Positions 1 through 6,261 are shown, counted from the first letter of the stretch. The stretch: DNA of 9,899 bases from Thermoflexia bacterium (GCA_030605705.1 JAUWHU010000338.1:1-9899); one strand, 5' to 3'. Notes: generated by a model not told the origin, from the sequence alone. A program made the numbers and translations.

Positions 1-966
1 ATCGTCGGGGTCCTGTCCCTGGGCCACGGCCGCAGCCACGCAAGCGGCTTCTTCCATATTAGCAGCCGGGATCGCGCCGGCCGCGCGGATTTTCTCTGGG
101 TTGCCGCCGAGGAACAAAACCACCGTGGGCTTGTCGCTGGCCTTGACCTGTTCCAACACCTTCGCGGCCACCTCCGGCGCGGGGGGCTTGGAAACTAACA
201 GTAGCACTTTAGTGGCCGGATCGGCCTGCAGAGCTTTGAGGCCCTCTAACATCATAATGCCGCCGACGGCAGACTTGAGGTCGCGCCCGCCGGTACCAAT
301 CGCCTGGGTGATACCCACTCCCTGGCGCGGCATGTAGCAAGTCACCGCCTGGAGTCCCGTCCCGCTGGCCGCGACGACGCCTACCGGCCCGGCGGGGACA
401 GCATTCGCAAAGCCCAGCGCCACGCTGTTGATGATCGCTGTGCCGGCGTCCGGCCCCATCACTAAGAGGCCCTTCTCGCGGCCCAGCTTCTTGAGCGCGA
501 TTTCGTCCTCGACCGAGACGTTATCGCTAAAAAGGAAGACGTGCAGCCCCTGGCGCAACGCTTCGCGGGCGACGCCGCCGGCATAGCGACCGGCGACGGA
601 GATGAGCGCCAGGTTCGCCCCCTCCAACCGCTCAATGGCGGCCTCCATCGTCTTGGGTGGAGGCGCCATCCCGCTTTCCATTTGGGGAGCGTGAGAGGCC
701 TTGAGCAATGCACCGGCTTCTTCCATTGCAATAGCCGCGGCCTCCGAGGATGCGGCGCGCAGGGCGATGACCAAGTCATCGCTGGATGCGGCCTCAGCCT
801 CCGGCGTGAGCAGGTCGGCGCCCGCCAGGATGCCTTTGTTGGCGGGCGTACCCATCACGACGGCAGCGTCAGCGATGTCCTCCAGGGCCAATAACCCCTG
901 GGCCACCTCCAAGAGAGTGATAGAATCGTAGTATTCCCCGCTTTTGATAATGGTTTTCGTGATCAA
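1..966 (-). CDS. allF: FdrA/AllF-like protein, oxamate carbamoyltransferase subunit candidate (3'-partial)
   Basis: I translated this frame by hand: 322 codons from the start to the window edge, with no stop. E. coli FdrA (AllF) is about 555 residues, so roughly the last 40% is outside. The match to FdrA is clear along the length: VMGTPANKGIL (37-47), NLALISVAGRYAG (118-130), FSDNVSVEDEIALKK (146-160), EKGLLVMGPDAGT (164-176), VVAASGTGLQ (197-206), IGTGGRDL (223-230) and LLLVSKPPAP (255-264). These are Rossmann-like, succinyl-CoA-ligase-related segments; I do not see the ligase phosphohistidine loop. The start is TTG at 964-966, chosen because AAGGAG (973-978) lies 6 nt upstream and the family N-terminus (IIKSGEYYDS) begins there; the first ATG would be residue 38. 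In E. coli AllF, AllG and AllH together form oxamate carbamoyltransferase. The preceding gene is AllH-like, 26 nt upstream, which supports an operon. Family assignment is strong; the substrate is inferred. Confidence 0.9.
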   Translation of the reverse strand, partial: MITKTIIKSGEYYDSITLLEVAQGLLALEDIADAAVVMGTPANKGILAGADLLTPEAEAASSDDLVIALRAASSEAAAIAMEEAGALLKASHAPQMESGMAPPPKTMEAAIERLEGANLALISVAGRYAGGVAREALRQGLHVFLFSDNVSVEDEIALKKLGREKGLLVMGPDAGTAIINSVALGFANAVPAGPVGVVAASGTGLQAVTCYMPRQGVGITQAIGTGGRDLKSAVGGIMMLEGLKALQADPATKVLLLVSKPPAPEVAAKVLEQVKASDKPTVVLFLGGNPEKIRAAGAIPAANMEEAACVAAAVAQGQDPDD

Positions 967-983
967 AGTGATCTCCTTAAACG

Positions 984-1039
984 AGTTGAAAGTTACAAGT
1001 TGCAGGTTGAAGGTTGCAAGTTACAGGTTGCAAGTTGAA
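984..1039 (-). repeat. Heptamer tandem array, 8 units, upstream of allF
   Basis: Eight consecutive 7-mers of the form RGTTRMA (plus strand): AGTTGAA, AGTTACA, AGTTGCA, GGTTGAA, GGTTGCA, AGTTACA, GGTTGCA, AGTTGAA. On the sense (minus) strand they read as repeated YAACTTG/YAACCTG-like units and end 5 nt before the allF Shine-Dalgarno. The array contains the allH stop codon (993-995), so it also encodes the last residues of AllH. It resembles the heptanucleotide STRR repeats described in cyanobacteria only in being 7-bp periodic; no function is known to me. Confidence 0.9.
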
Positions 1040-1961
1040 ATCCCGCTAACATATCCAAGCCTGAGCTGGCGCCGAAAGCCAGGACATCGCGGGCGGCGTG
1101 TTCGAGTCCCTCGGCATCATCCAGCGTCAACGCGCGCAACAGGACGTGCCAGCGCTCGTCGGCCAGCCCCTCGCTGGCGGCGCGCAGGAAAGCGCAGCTC
1201 AAGCGCGTGGTGCGTGGGGCGGCGGCGGCGTAGATTTGTGCGCAGGCAGCTGCCGCGTCCGCTCCACGATCTAACCACAGTCCCAGCATCACCCCCGCCA
1301 GAAAATCATCGCCCGAGGGGGTCAGTCCCGGCCCCCACCCCGCCAGTTGGGCGGCGGCGCGCCGCACAGCCGAGGGGTCAGGGTGACTCAAAGCCTGCAG
1401 CAACGATGTCACCGCAGGGAGACCCTCTCCCAACAGCAACGCGGCAAAAGGGGAACGCGCCGCATCTTGACGCGCGGCCTGTTCTGCCAGGGTACGCAGG
1501 CGACGCAGCCCTCTGAGCGTTCTCAGAGGACGCAGCCCCTCAGGGCGCGCGGAGAGAGTCTCCCAGGGAGGGGCCGGATTCCACAGGAAAGGGGGCGGCG
1601 TGATACGGAGCAGCCACGGGCCGAGCCGAATGCCGCCGTGAGTCCGGCGCACTTCCATGCTATCGGGCAAGGGTTGAGAGGGAAAACACGTGAGGACAAC
1701 GTGAAACGGCCCGTTGCGAATTTCCGGCAACACGAAGGCCAACACCGTATCATTGACCAGCAGATCCAGCGAGCGGTGAAAACGGCCCAGCACGCGCACA
1801 GTTCCGCGCGCCCGGCATAGATTCTCCCAGGCCGGCTGGCTGGCTGACCGCACGCGCAGAGGAACCGGCAAGTCGGAACTCAACTCCGGCCAGGAAACCA
1901 TACCTTGCCGGGCGCGTTGTACCTTCCCTAACCCTGTCATCCCGTAAGGAATTTCACGCAT
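993..1961 (-). CDS. allH: DUF2877 protein, AllH/YlbF-like oxamate carbamoyltransferase subunit
   Basis: 322 residues, against about 271 for E. coli YlbF (AllH). The diagnostic DUF2877 motif is at 210-219 (GPGLTPSGDD, then FLAG); E. coli has GPGLTPSHDD. The terminal motif ASSGLDMLAGF (298-308) matches E. coli HTSGADTLLGF. The TPPP segment near 121 corresponds to the E. coli ITPPA region. In E. coli this family works with AllF and AllG to cleave carbamoyl-oxamate into oxamate and carbamoyl phosphate, a late step of anaerobic allantoin use. The protein is cytosolic, with no signal peptide or membrane segment. The ATG at 1961 has only a weak GAG upstream; ATG codons at residues 8 and 21 are no better. 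The last ~15 residues (after LAGF) are encoded by a heptamer tandem array rather than conserved sequence. An arginine/leucine-rich stretch at 144-158 (RPLRTLRGLRRLRTL) comes from a small internal duplication. The gene is followed 26 nt later by allF. Family sure; exact substrate inferred. Confidence 0.85.
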   Translation of the reverse strand: MREIPYGMTGLGKVQRARQGMVSWPELSSDLPVPLRVRSASQPAWENLCRARGTVRVLGRFHRSLDLLVNDTVLAFVLPEIRNGPFHVVLTCFPSQPLPDSMEVRRTHGGIRLGPWLLRITPPPFLWNPAPPWETLSARPEGLRPLRTLRGLRRLRTLAEQAARQDAARSPFAALLLGEGLPAVTSLLQALSHPDPSAVRRAAAQLAGWGPGLTPSGDDFLAGVMLGLWLDRGADAAAACAQIYAAAAPRTTRLSCAFLRAASEGLADERWHVLLRALTLDDAEGLEHAARDVLAFGASSGLDMLAGFQLATCNLQPSTCNL

Positions 1962-1982
1962 GGAATCTCAATCAAGCGTCTA

Positions 1983-2156
1983 CTGAAAAAACCGAGAATT
2001 TCACCACGGAGAACACAGAGATTTTAAACTTAGCCTTCAGAAAACTAACTTTTTGACACGCAATGTTAAATATTTTTACACCAAAATTTATTTTTTCTCA
2101 GTTTGTGGGCACTGCCTGCCCACACCTACGGTCTGTGGTGAGATGACTTTTTTCAG
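1983..2156. repeat. Palindromic intergenic element A with nested hairpin
   Basis: Bounded by CTGAAAAAA (1983-1991) and its inverted copy TTTTTTCAG (2148-2156). Inside these lie TTCACCACGGAGAACACAG (1999-2017) on the left and TCTGTGGTGAG (2132-2142) on the right, the usual arms of this repeat family. The middle is AT-rich and degenerate. The conserved hairpin cassette (2104-2124) is nested in the right arm. The element lies in the long leader between the candidate promoters and allH. Confidence 0.75.
2104..2124. repeat. Nested hairpin cassette, copy 1
   Basis: Perfect 8-bp stem TGTGGGCA / TGCCCACA with loop CTGCC, followed by ACCTACG. It interrupts the right arm of element A. The same hairpin occurs at 2388, 4499 and 8708, always on the same strand of the window. 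Confidence 0.9.
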
Positions 2157-2177
2157 CGGCTACTCAAAAACGTAATT

Positions 2178-2206
2178 ATTGTAACCTAATTTTGAAAGTT
2201 TGTCAA
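2178..2206 (-). promoter_or_regulatory. Candidate sigma-70 promoter P1 for allH-allF
   Basis: On the minus strand, TTGACA (2206-2201) is separated by 17 nt from TACAAT (2183-2178). That is a perfect -35 and a 5/6 -10 at ideal spacing, in an AT-rich stretch pointing at allH. The start would be near 2171, giving a leader of about 210 nt that contains element A. Confidence 0.65.
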
Positions 2207-2241
2207 GATTTTTAGAATAAATAGACGGATTTGGCGAATTT

Positions 2242-2269
2242 ATATTACATTTTTTGCTGACTGTGTCAG
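2242..2269 (-). promoter_or_regulatory. Candidate second promoter P2 for allH-allF
   Basis: Minus strand CTGACA (2269-2264), 16 nt, TAATAT (2247-2242). Each hexamer matches consensus at 5/6 or less, so this is weaker than P1. It is of interest because its -35 lies in the 16-bp palindrome at 2264-2279. Confidence 0.4.
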
Positions 2270-2279
2270 AGGTCTGACA
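2264..2279. promoter_or_regulatory. Palindromic operator candidate TGTCAGA-GG-TCTGACA
   Basis: Perfect 7-bp inverted repeat with a 2-nt centre, about 58 bp upstream of the P1 -35 and overlapping the P2 -35. Symmetry and length fit a dimeric repressor such as a GntR- or TetR-type regulator, but which protein binds is unknown. A single half-site, TGTCAGA, also occurs at 4562-4568 in the ade/metK divergent region; one such 7-mer is expected by chance, so it counts for little. Confidence 0.5.
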
Positions 2280-2320
2280 ACTATAAAAATTGTCTCAATA
2301 ATTTTCTCAGTGAGATTCTT

Positions 2321-2455
2321 GTACAGCGAGTGAGAATTTCACCACGGAGGGCACGGAGTTCTGGATTTACTGTTTTCTTCTCCGTGTTATGGGCACTGCC
2401 TGCCCATACTACGTCCGTGGTTATGCCCCTCTTAGTTCTGATTCGTCCAGGTTAA
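2321..2455. repeat. Palindromic intergenic element B with nested hairpin
   Basis: Arms are TTTCACCACGGAGGGCACGG (from 2337) and CTCCGTG...TCCGTGGTTATG, followed by GTTCTGATTCGTCCAGGTTA. On the opposite strand it is homologous, nearly end to end, with element E at 5958-6097, including the internal tract AGAAAACAGTAAATCCAGAA. The hairpin cassette copy 2 sits between CTCCGTGT and TCCGTGG. Element C follows about 40 nt later. Confidence 0.85.
2388..2408. repeat. Nested hairpin cassette, copy 2 (compensatory variant)
   Basis: Stem TATGGGCA / TGCCCATA, loop CTGCC, tail CTACG. Compared with the other copies the second stem pair is A-T instead of G-C: both sides changed together, so pairing is kept. 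Confidence 0.9.
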
Positions 2456-2497
2456 TACCTTATCGACAAGATGCTTGTTTTTTTGTGGCAGAAAATG

Positions 2498-2605
2498 AAC
2501 CACAGATTTCACGGATTACACAGATTGGGCAAAGAATGAGAGAAAATCAGTGAAAATCTGTGTAATCTGTGGTTAAATCTTTGGTTCTGGCTTGTCCAGG
2601 TTAGG
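2498..2605. repeat. Palindromic intergenic element C, no hairpin cassette
   Basis: Left arm AACCACAGATTTCACGGATT... (2498-2526) pairs with right arm AATCTGTGTAATCTGTGGTT (2555-2574), the right arm lacking 9 nt. It is followed by GGTTCTGGCTTGTCCAGGTT (2583-2602), the same flank seen beside elements B and E. It ends 9 nt from the ade stop and could form a long stem in the ade 3' end; there is no classical U-tract. Confidence 0.8.
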
Positions 2606-2613
2606 ACGAGCTA

Positions 2614-4338
2614 TCATGCAACCCATAACGGCACGAAGTCAAATTTCTCGACGTCCACCAGACCCTGGTCGGTCAACTTGAGTTTGGGGATGACCTCCAG
2701 GGCCAGGAAACCCAACTGCATGAAGGGATCGTGAAGCGGAGAGCCTAACGCCTGGGCCGCCTCCAACAGCGCGTCCATCTGCTCGCGGACAACCTCCACG
2801 GGCTGGTCGGACATCAAGCCGCCGATGGGCAACGGCACGCTGCCGATGACCTCGCCATCTAAAACGGCGACCAGCCCCCCACCCAACTCCTTGACGGCGC
2901 GGACGGCGGCGCGCATCTCGGCATCGTCCACGCCGGCGACGGTGATGTTGTGGCAGTCATGTCCCACGCTCCCGGCAAGCGCACCGCGCTTAAGTCCCAA
3001 TCCCTGCACAAAGCCCAGTCCCACGTTGCCGGTCCCGCGATGTCGCTCAACAGTCGCCATCTTCAGCAAGTCGCGTGCCACGTCGGAGACGGCCTCCCCG
3101 GCGACGATCTTCGCCGTCACGACACACTCTTCTGTCACCACCTGGTCGGGAATCAGCCCAATAGCACGAAGCCGCGTCCCCTCGGCGGGGATGCGGAAGG
3201 AGAGCGCGCCCACATCCAAATGCACGGTGTCGCGCACGGCGCGCTCATCCACCTGCGGGATGGGCCAATCGCCCACCGGGCGGCCCTCCTCGGCGACCAG
3301 TTTTCCGCCCGCGAAAACCTGGACGGCGCGGAAATCCTCCAGCGACGGCGTGACCACCAGATCGGCGCGGCGGCCCGGCCCAATCGCCCCGCGATCCCGC
3401 AGGCCCAGGGCCTCGGCGGCGTTCAACGTCGCCATGCGAATCACGGTGACCGGGTCGAGGCCGGCGGCAATCGCCAGGCGGACGTTGTGGTCAATGCTGC
3501 CCTCGTCAATCAAATCGGCGGGGTGGCGGTCATCGGTGGAAAAGGCAAAGCGGCGGGCGTTTTCCGGCGTGATGGCGGGGAGCAGGGCGCGCAGGTTCTT
3601 AGCAGCAGTGGCCTCGCGCGCCAGGACGTACATCCCCAGGCGGGCTTTCTCTCGCGCTTCCGCAACGGTCATGCTCTCGTGATCGGTAGTCGGCCCGGAG
3701 GCGACGTAGGCTTGCAACCATTTTCCGGTGACGCCGGGCGCGTGCCCGTCAATGTGACCGTCCTGGAAGGCCATCAGCTTCTCCAGCGCGCCGGGCAGTC
3801 CCAACACCGCGCCGGGAACGTTCATAAATTCGGCCAGACCCGTCACACGGGGCAAATCTCGCAGGGCCAGCAGGTCTTCGGCTTCCAAAGTTGCGCCGGA
3901 GGCGCCCATGTGCGTCGCCGGGACGCAGGAAGGCAGATTTACGAAGATAGTGAGGGGCAATCCCTCCGAGGCCGCTAACATGTAGCGGATGCCGTCTGCG
4001 CCGGCGACGTTGGCGATCTCGTGCGGATCGGAGACGACGGTGGTGACGCCGTGCGGTACTACCGCGCGGGCGAACTGCGGCGGGCTGACCATCGAGGATT
4101 CGACGTGAACGTGCGCGTCAATAAGACCGGGCGCGACGAACTGCCCCCGCAGATCGCTTTCCGCCCGGCCCTCGTAGCCGCTGCCCACGGCGGCGATCCA
4201 CTCGCCGGCCAGCGCCACGTCGGCTTCTAATATCTCGCCGGTGAAAACATTGACCACGCGGGCGTTTCGCAACACCAGGTCGGCAGGTTCATCGCCTCGC
4301 GCGACGGCCAGCAGATGCAGAAAAGATTCGCGGTTCAT
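2614..4338 (-). CDS. ade: Adenine deaminase (Ade family)
   Basis: 574 residues, the usual length for bacterial Ade (about 570-590). It hydrolyses adenine to hypoxanthine and ammonia in the cytosol, for purine salvage or catabolism. It is an amidohydrolase TIM barrel with an Ade C-terminal domain: PGLIDAHVHVESSM at 70-83 (metal-binding H76, H78), SDPHEIANVAG at 103-113, DGHAPG at 197-202, FSTDDRHPADL at 266-276 (catalytic Asp region), and GSVGHDCHNITVAG at 456-469 in the C-terminal domain. All hallmark residues are present. The ATG has a strong GGAGGAG (minus strand, 4349-4343) 4 nt upstream. A heptamer tandem array lies 9 nt above that Shine-Dalgarno. Downstream on the same strand are allH and allF, so adenine-derived nitrogen and a late ureide-degradation enzyme share a neighbourhood. 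The long plus-strand reading frames inside this gene are shadows caused by its high GC content. Confidence 0.97.
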   Translation of the reverse strand: MNRESFLHLLAVARGDEPADLVLRNARVVNVFTGEILEADVALAGEWIAAVGSGYEGRAESDLRGQFVAPGLIDAHVHVESSMVSPPQFARAVVPHGVTTVVSDPHEIANVAGADGIRYMLAASEGLPLTIFVNLPSCVPATHMGASGATLEAEDLLALRDLPRVTGLAEFMNVPGAVLGLPGALEKLMAFQDGHIDGHAPGVTGKWLQAYVASGPTTDHESMTVAEAREKARLGMYVLAREATAAKNLRALLPAITPENARRFAFSTDDRHPADLIDEGSIDHNVRLAIAAGLDPVTVIRMATLNAAEALGLRDRGAIGPGRRADLVVTPSLEDFRAVQVFAGGKLVAEEGRPVGDWPIPQVDERAVRDTVHLDVGALSFRIPAEGTRLRAIGLIPDQVVTEECVVTAKIVAGEAVSDVARDLLKMATVERHRGTGNVGLGFVQGLGLKRGALAGSVGHDCHNITVAGVDDAEMRAAVRAVKELGGGLVAVLDGEVIGSVPLPIGGLMSDQPVEVVREQMDALLEAAQALGSPLHDPFMQLGFLALEVIPKLKLTDQGLVDVEKFDFVPLWVA

Positions 4339-4358
4339 GGGTCTCCTCCAAAAATAGA

Positions 4359-4393
4359 CGTTACAAGTTACAAGTTACAAGTTAAAAGTTGTC
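4359..4393 (-). repeat. Heptamer tandem array upstream of ade
   Basis: Units on the plus strand: CGTTACA, AGTTACA, AGTTACA, AGTTAAA, AGTTGTC. On the ade sense strand this reads ACAACTTTTAACTTGTAACT and onward, ending 9 nt above the GGAGGAG of ade. It has the same 7-bp period and orientation to its gene as the array before allF. Confidence 0.85.
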
Positions 4394-4440
4394 ACGAAAT
4401 CCGTAGGCTCTTTGGGAATTCGCGTGGTCGGGTTAAAATT

Positions 4441-4534
4441 AACCACGGATTTCACGAATTAGCACGGAAAAAAGTAAAAAATCCGTGAAAATCCGTGTTG
4501 TGGGCACTGCCTGCCCACACTGCGTCTGTGGTGA
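4441..4534. repeat. Palindromic intergenic element D with nested hairpin
   Basis: Left arm AACCACGGATTTCACGAATT (4441-4460) pairs with AAAATCCGTG and the terminal TCTGTGGTG (4525-4533). Hairpin cassette copy 3 sits between ATCCGTGT and TCTGTGG. It falls in the predicted untranslated leader of ade. Confidence 0.8.
4499..4519. repeat. Nested hairpin cassette, copy 3
   Basis: Stem TGTGGGCA / TGCCCACA, loop CTGCC, tail CTGCG. The hairpin proper is identical to copy 1. Confidence 0.9.
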
Positions 4535-4580
4535 AAAATTCACGTCGCGTGGCATACCAGATGTCAGACGACTACGGTAG

Positions 4581-4609
4581 ATTATACTCCCATCGCAAAA
4601 ATATGAAAA
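4581..4609 (-). promoter_or_regulatory. Candidate ade promoter
   Basis: On the minus strand, TTTTCA (4609-4604), 17 nt, TATAAT (4586-4581). The -10 is perfect; the -35 matches 4/6. It predicts a leader of about 235 nt that includes element D and the heptamer array. Confidence 0.5.
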
Positions 4610-4671
4610 GCGCACCCGTGGTAGCCGCGATTTCCAAATAGTGCTCCCCCCAAATAGCGCATCACCCAAGA

Positions 4672-4682
4672 TGGTATATAAT
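4672..4682 (+). promoter_or_regulatory. Candidate metK promoter -10
   Basis: TGGTATATAAT contains a perfect TATAAT (4677-4682) and an extended-minus-10-like TGG. No good -35 hexamer is visible. A start near 4689 would give a leader of about 50 nt. Confidence 0.45.
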
Positions 4683-4739
4683 AGCGAGGTTGTAACTGGA
4701 ACACACCCTAATCAAACTTGCTCAAAACGGAGGTAATAA

Positions 4740-5954
4740 ATGAGCTCAACTTTCATGGAATCAGAACAATACTTCTTCACGTCGGAGTCGGTGACAGAAG
4801 GACATCCCGACAAAATGTGCGACCAGATTTCCGATGCGGTTCTGGACGCGATCATCGCCGATGACCCCGACGCCCGCGTCGCCTGCGACGTGGCTGTCAC
4901 CACCGGCCTGGTCATGGTAATGGGCGAGATCACCACCAGCACCTACGTGGACATCGGGAAACTGGCCCGCCAGGTCGTGCTGGATATCGGCTATGACCGC
5001 GCCAAGTACGGTTTCGATGGCGCCACCTGCGGTGTGACCGTCAGCATCAAGGAGCAATCCGCCGACATCGCCTTAGGCGTGGATAAGGCGCTGGAAGCCA
5101 AGACCGGCGAGATGACGAACGAGAGCATTGAGGCCACCGGCGCGGGCGACCAGGGCATGATGATCGGGTTCGCCTGCAACGAGACGCCGGAGCTGATGCC
5201 CCTGAGCATCTCGCTGGCCCACCAGCTGTGCCGGCGGCTGGCCCAGGTGCGCAAGGACAAGACGCTATCCTACCTGCGCCCCGACGGCAAGAGCCAGGTC
5301 ACGGTGGAATACGCCTACGGCAAACCCCAGCGCGTAGACACCGTCGTCATCAGCACGCAGCACGCGCCGAACATCACGCAGGAGCAGATCCGCGCGGACG
5401 TGATCGAACACGTGATCAAAGATGTGGTTCCCGCCGCGATGTTAGATGATGAGACGAAAATCTACGTCAACCCCACGGGTCGCTTCGTCACCGGCGGGCC
5501 GCTAGGCGACGCCGGCCTGACCGGACGCAAGGTCATCGTGGATACCTACGGCGGCGTCGCACGTCACGGCGGCGGCGCGTTCTCCGGCAAAGACCCGACG
5601 AAGGTGGATCGCTCAGCCACGTACATGACCCGCTACATCGCCAAGAACCTGGTCGCCGCGGGCATCGCCGACCGGCTGGAGCTGCAAGTCTCCTACGCCA
5701 TCGGCGTAGCGCACCCGTTATCGCTCTCTGTGGAGACCTTCGACACCGGCAAGATTTCGGATGATAGGATTGTGGAACTTATCAACGAATTCTTCGACCT
5801 GCGGCCGGCCGCCATCATCCGCGACCTGACCCTGCGCCGCCCCATCTACCAGGCGCTGGCAGCCTACGGACACTTCGGGCGCACAGACGTTGATGCGCCG
5901 TGGGAGAAGACGGACAAGGCAGAGTTGCTCCGCAAAGCTGCCGGACTGGCGTAA
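4740..5954 (+). CDS. metK: S-adenosylmethionine synthetase (methionine adenosyltransferase)
   Basis: 404 residues, within the normal range for MetK. It makes S-adenosylmethionine from methionine and ATP, releasing phosphate and pyrophosphate, in the cytosol as a tetramer. Signatures: FTSESVTEGHPDK at 13-25 (ATP-binding), GAGDQGMMIGFACNET at 134-149 (MetK signature 1), NPTGRFVTGGPLGDAGLTGRK at 244-264 with the following Asp, and GGGAFSGKDPTKVDRS at 277-292 (signature 2, phosphate-binding). No key residue is missing. The ATG follows GGAGGT (4729-4734) at 5 nt. The gene stands alone: ade diverges on the left, and on the right a repeat element and a separate strong promoter precede the regulator. 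It could supply SAM to the radical SAM enzyme encoded further right, but MetK is a housekeeping enzyme and the link may be accidental. Confidence 0.98.
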   Translation: MSSTFMESEQYFFTSESVTEGHPDKMCDQISDAVLDAIIADDPDARVACDVAVTTGLVMVMGEITTSTYVDIGKLARQVVLDIGYDRAKYGFDGATCGVTVSIKEQSADIALGVDKALEAKTGEMTNESIEATGAGDQGMMIGFACNETPELMPLSISLAHQLCRRLAQVRKDKTLSYLRPDGKSQVTVEYAYGKPQRVDTVVISTQHAPNITQEQIRADVIEHVIKDVVPAAMLDDETKIYVNPTGRFVTGGPLGDAGLTGRKVIVDTYGGVARHGGGAFSGKDPTKVDRSATYMTRYIAKNLVAAGIADRLELQVSYAIGVAHPLSLSVETFDTGKISDDRIVELINEFFDLRPAAIIRDLTLRRPIYQALAAYGHFGRTDVDAPWEKTDKAELLRKAAGLA

Positions 5955-5957
5955 GCC

Positions 5958-6097
5958 TAACCTGAGCAAACCAGAACCAAGAGGGACATAACCACGGAGA
6001 ACATCAACGACCATAAGGTCTTATGACCGATGGCGGAGAAGAAAACAGTAAATCCAGAACTCTGTGTTCTCCGTGGTGAAATTCTTGCTCAATGTAC
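5958..6097. repeat. Palindromic intergenic element E with a different stem-loop insert
   Basis: Opens with TAACCTGAGCAAACCAGAAC, then ATAACCACGGAG (5988-5999), and closes with TTCTCCGTGGTGAAATTCTT. It is the reverse-strand homologue of element B (2321-2455). Where B carries the GTGGGCA-type hairpin, E carries about 35 different bases that include CATAAG-GT-CTTATG (6012-6025). It begins 4 nt after the metK stop and may serve as the metK 3' end structure. Confidence 0.85.
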
Positions 6098-6195
6098 AAA
6101 AATTTCACTGGTAAGGTACTCATTTTCTGTACCCGCTATAGCCTGCTACGGTCAAAGGTCAGCATTCTGTCCTATACCCCAGAGGATGCGCTTAC

Positions 6196-6223
6196 TTGAC
6201 ACATCGTGAGAGGTTGCTATAAT
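6196..6223 (+). promoter_or_regulatory. Near-perfect sigma-70 promoter for the regulator gene
   Basis: TTGACA (6196-6201), 16 nt, TATAAT (6218-6223). Both hexamers are exact consensus. It is the strongest promoter in the window and reads into the winged-helix regulator gene, possibly continuing into the radical SAM gene. Confidence 0.85.
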
Positions 6224-6225
6224 AT

Positions 6226-6235
6226 GAATATATTC
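6226..6235. promoter_or_regulatory. Start-site palindrome, candidate autoregulatory operator
   Basis: GAATATATTC is a perfect 10-bp palindrome 2 nt after the -10, covering the expected transcription start. A repressor bound here would block the strong promoter. The adjacent regulator is the obvious candidate. The site is AT-rich and short, so chance is possible. Confidence 0.4.
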
Positions 6236-6261
6236 GGCTTTTTCAAAAAACAAAAGGGAGC

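Larger units (their letters stand above)
1962..2613. other. 652-base non-coding spacer between ade and allH
   Basis: I find no credible gene. It holds, left to right, element A, promoter P1, promoter P2 with its palindrome, element B and element C. The stretch 2157-2320 is strongly AT-rich and carries the regulatory sites. So allH-allF probably has its own transcription rather than depending only on read-through from ade. Confidence 0.8.
4339..4739. other. 401-base divergent intergenic region between ade and metK
   Basis: No gene is supported. It contains the ade Shine-Dalgarno and heptamer array, element D with hairpin copy 3, a candidate ade promoter (minus), and the candidate metK promoter and leader (plus). 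The metK leader downstream of its -10 is under 60 nt, too short for a SAM riboswitch, and I see none. Confidence 0.75.
5955..6261. other. 307-base intergenic region between metK and the regulator
   Basis: No gene is supported. It holds element E (5958-6097), a small inverted repeat GGTAC-9 nt-GTACC (6115-6133), and the regulator's promoter and start-site palindrome (6196-6235). Confidence 0.75.

Noticed and set aside
2000..2605. CRISPR array from repeated CCACGGAG/CTGTGG units
   Set aside because: Units are inverted, unequal and irregularly spaced with no uniform spacers; they are palindromic intergenic repeats.
2825..3978. Long plus-strand open frames (285 and 342 codons) antisense to ade
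   Set aside because: They lie wholly inside the well-supported ade gene, lack convincing Shine-Dalgarno sites and have Arg/Ala/Ser-rich, low-complexity translations typical of GC-rich shadows.
4439..4669. 76-codon minus-strand ORF in the ade/metK spacer
   Set aside because: It is built from repeat element D and promoter sequence, has no Shine-Dalgarno and no recognisable protein character.
4683..4739. SAM riboswitch in the metK leader
   Set aside because: The leader after the -10 is under 60 nt and shows no multi-helix fold with the expected kink-turn or conserved cores.
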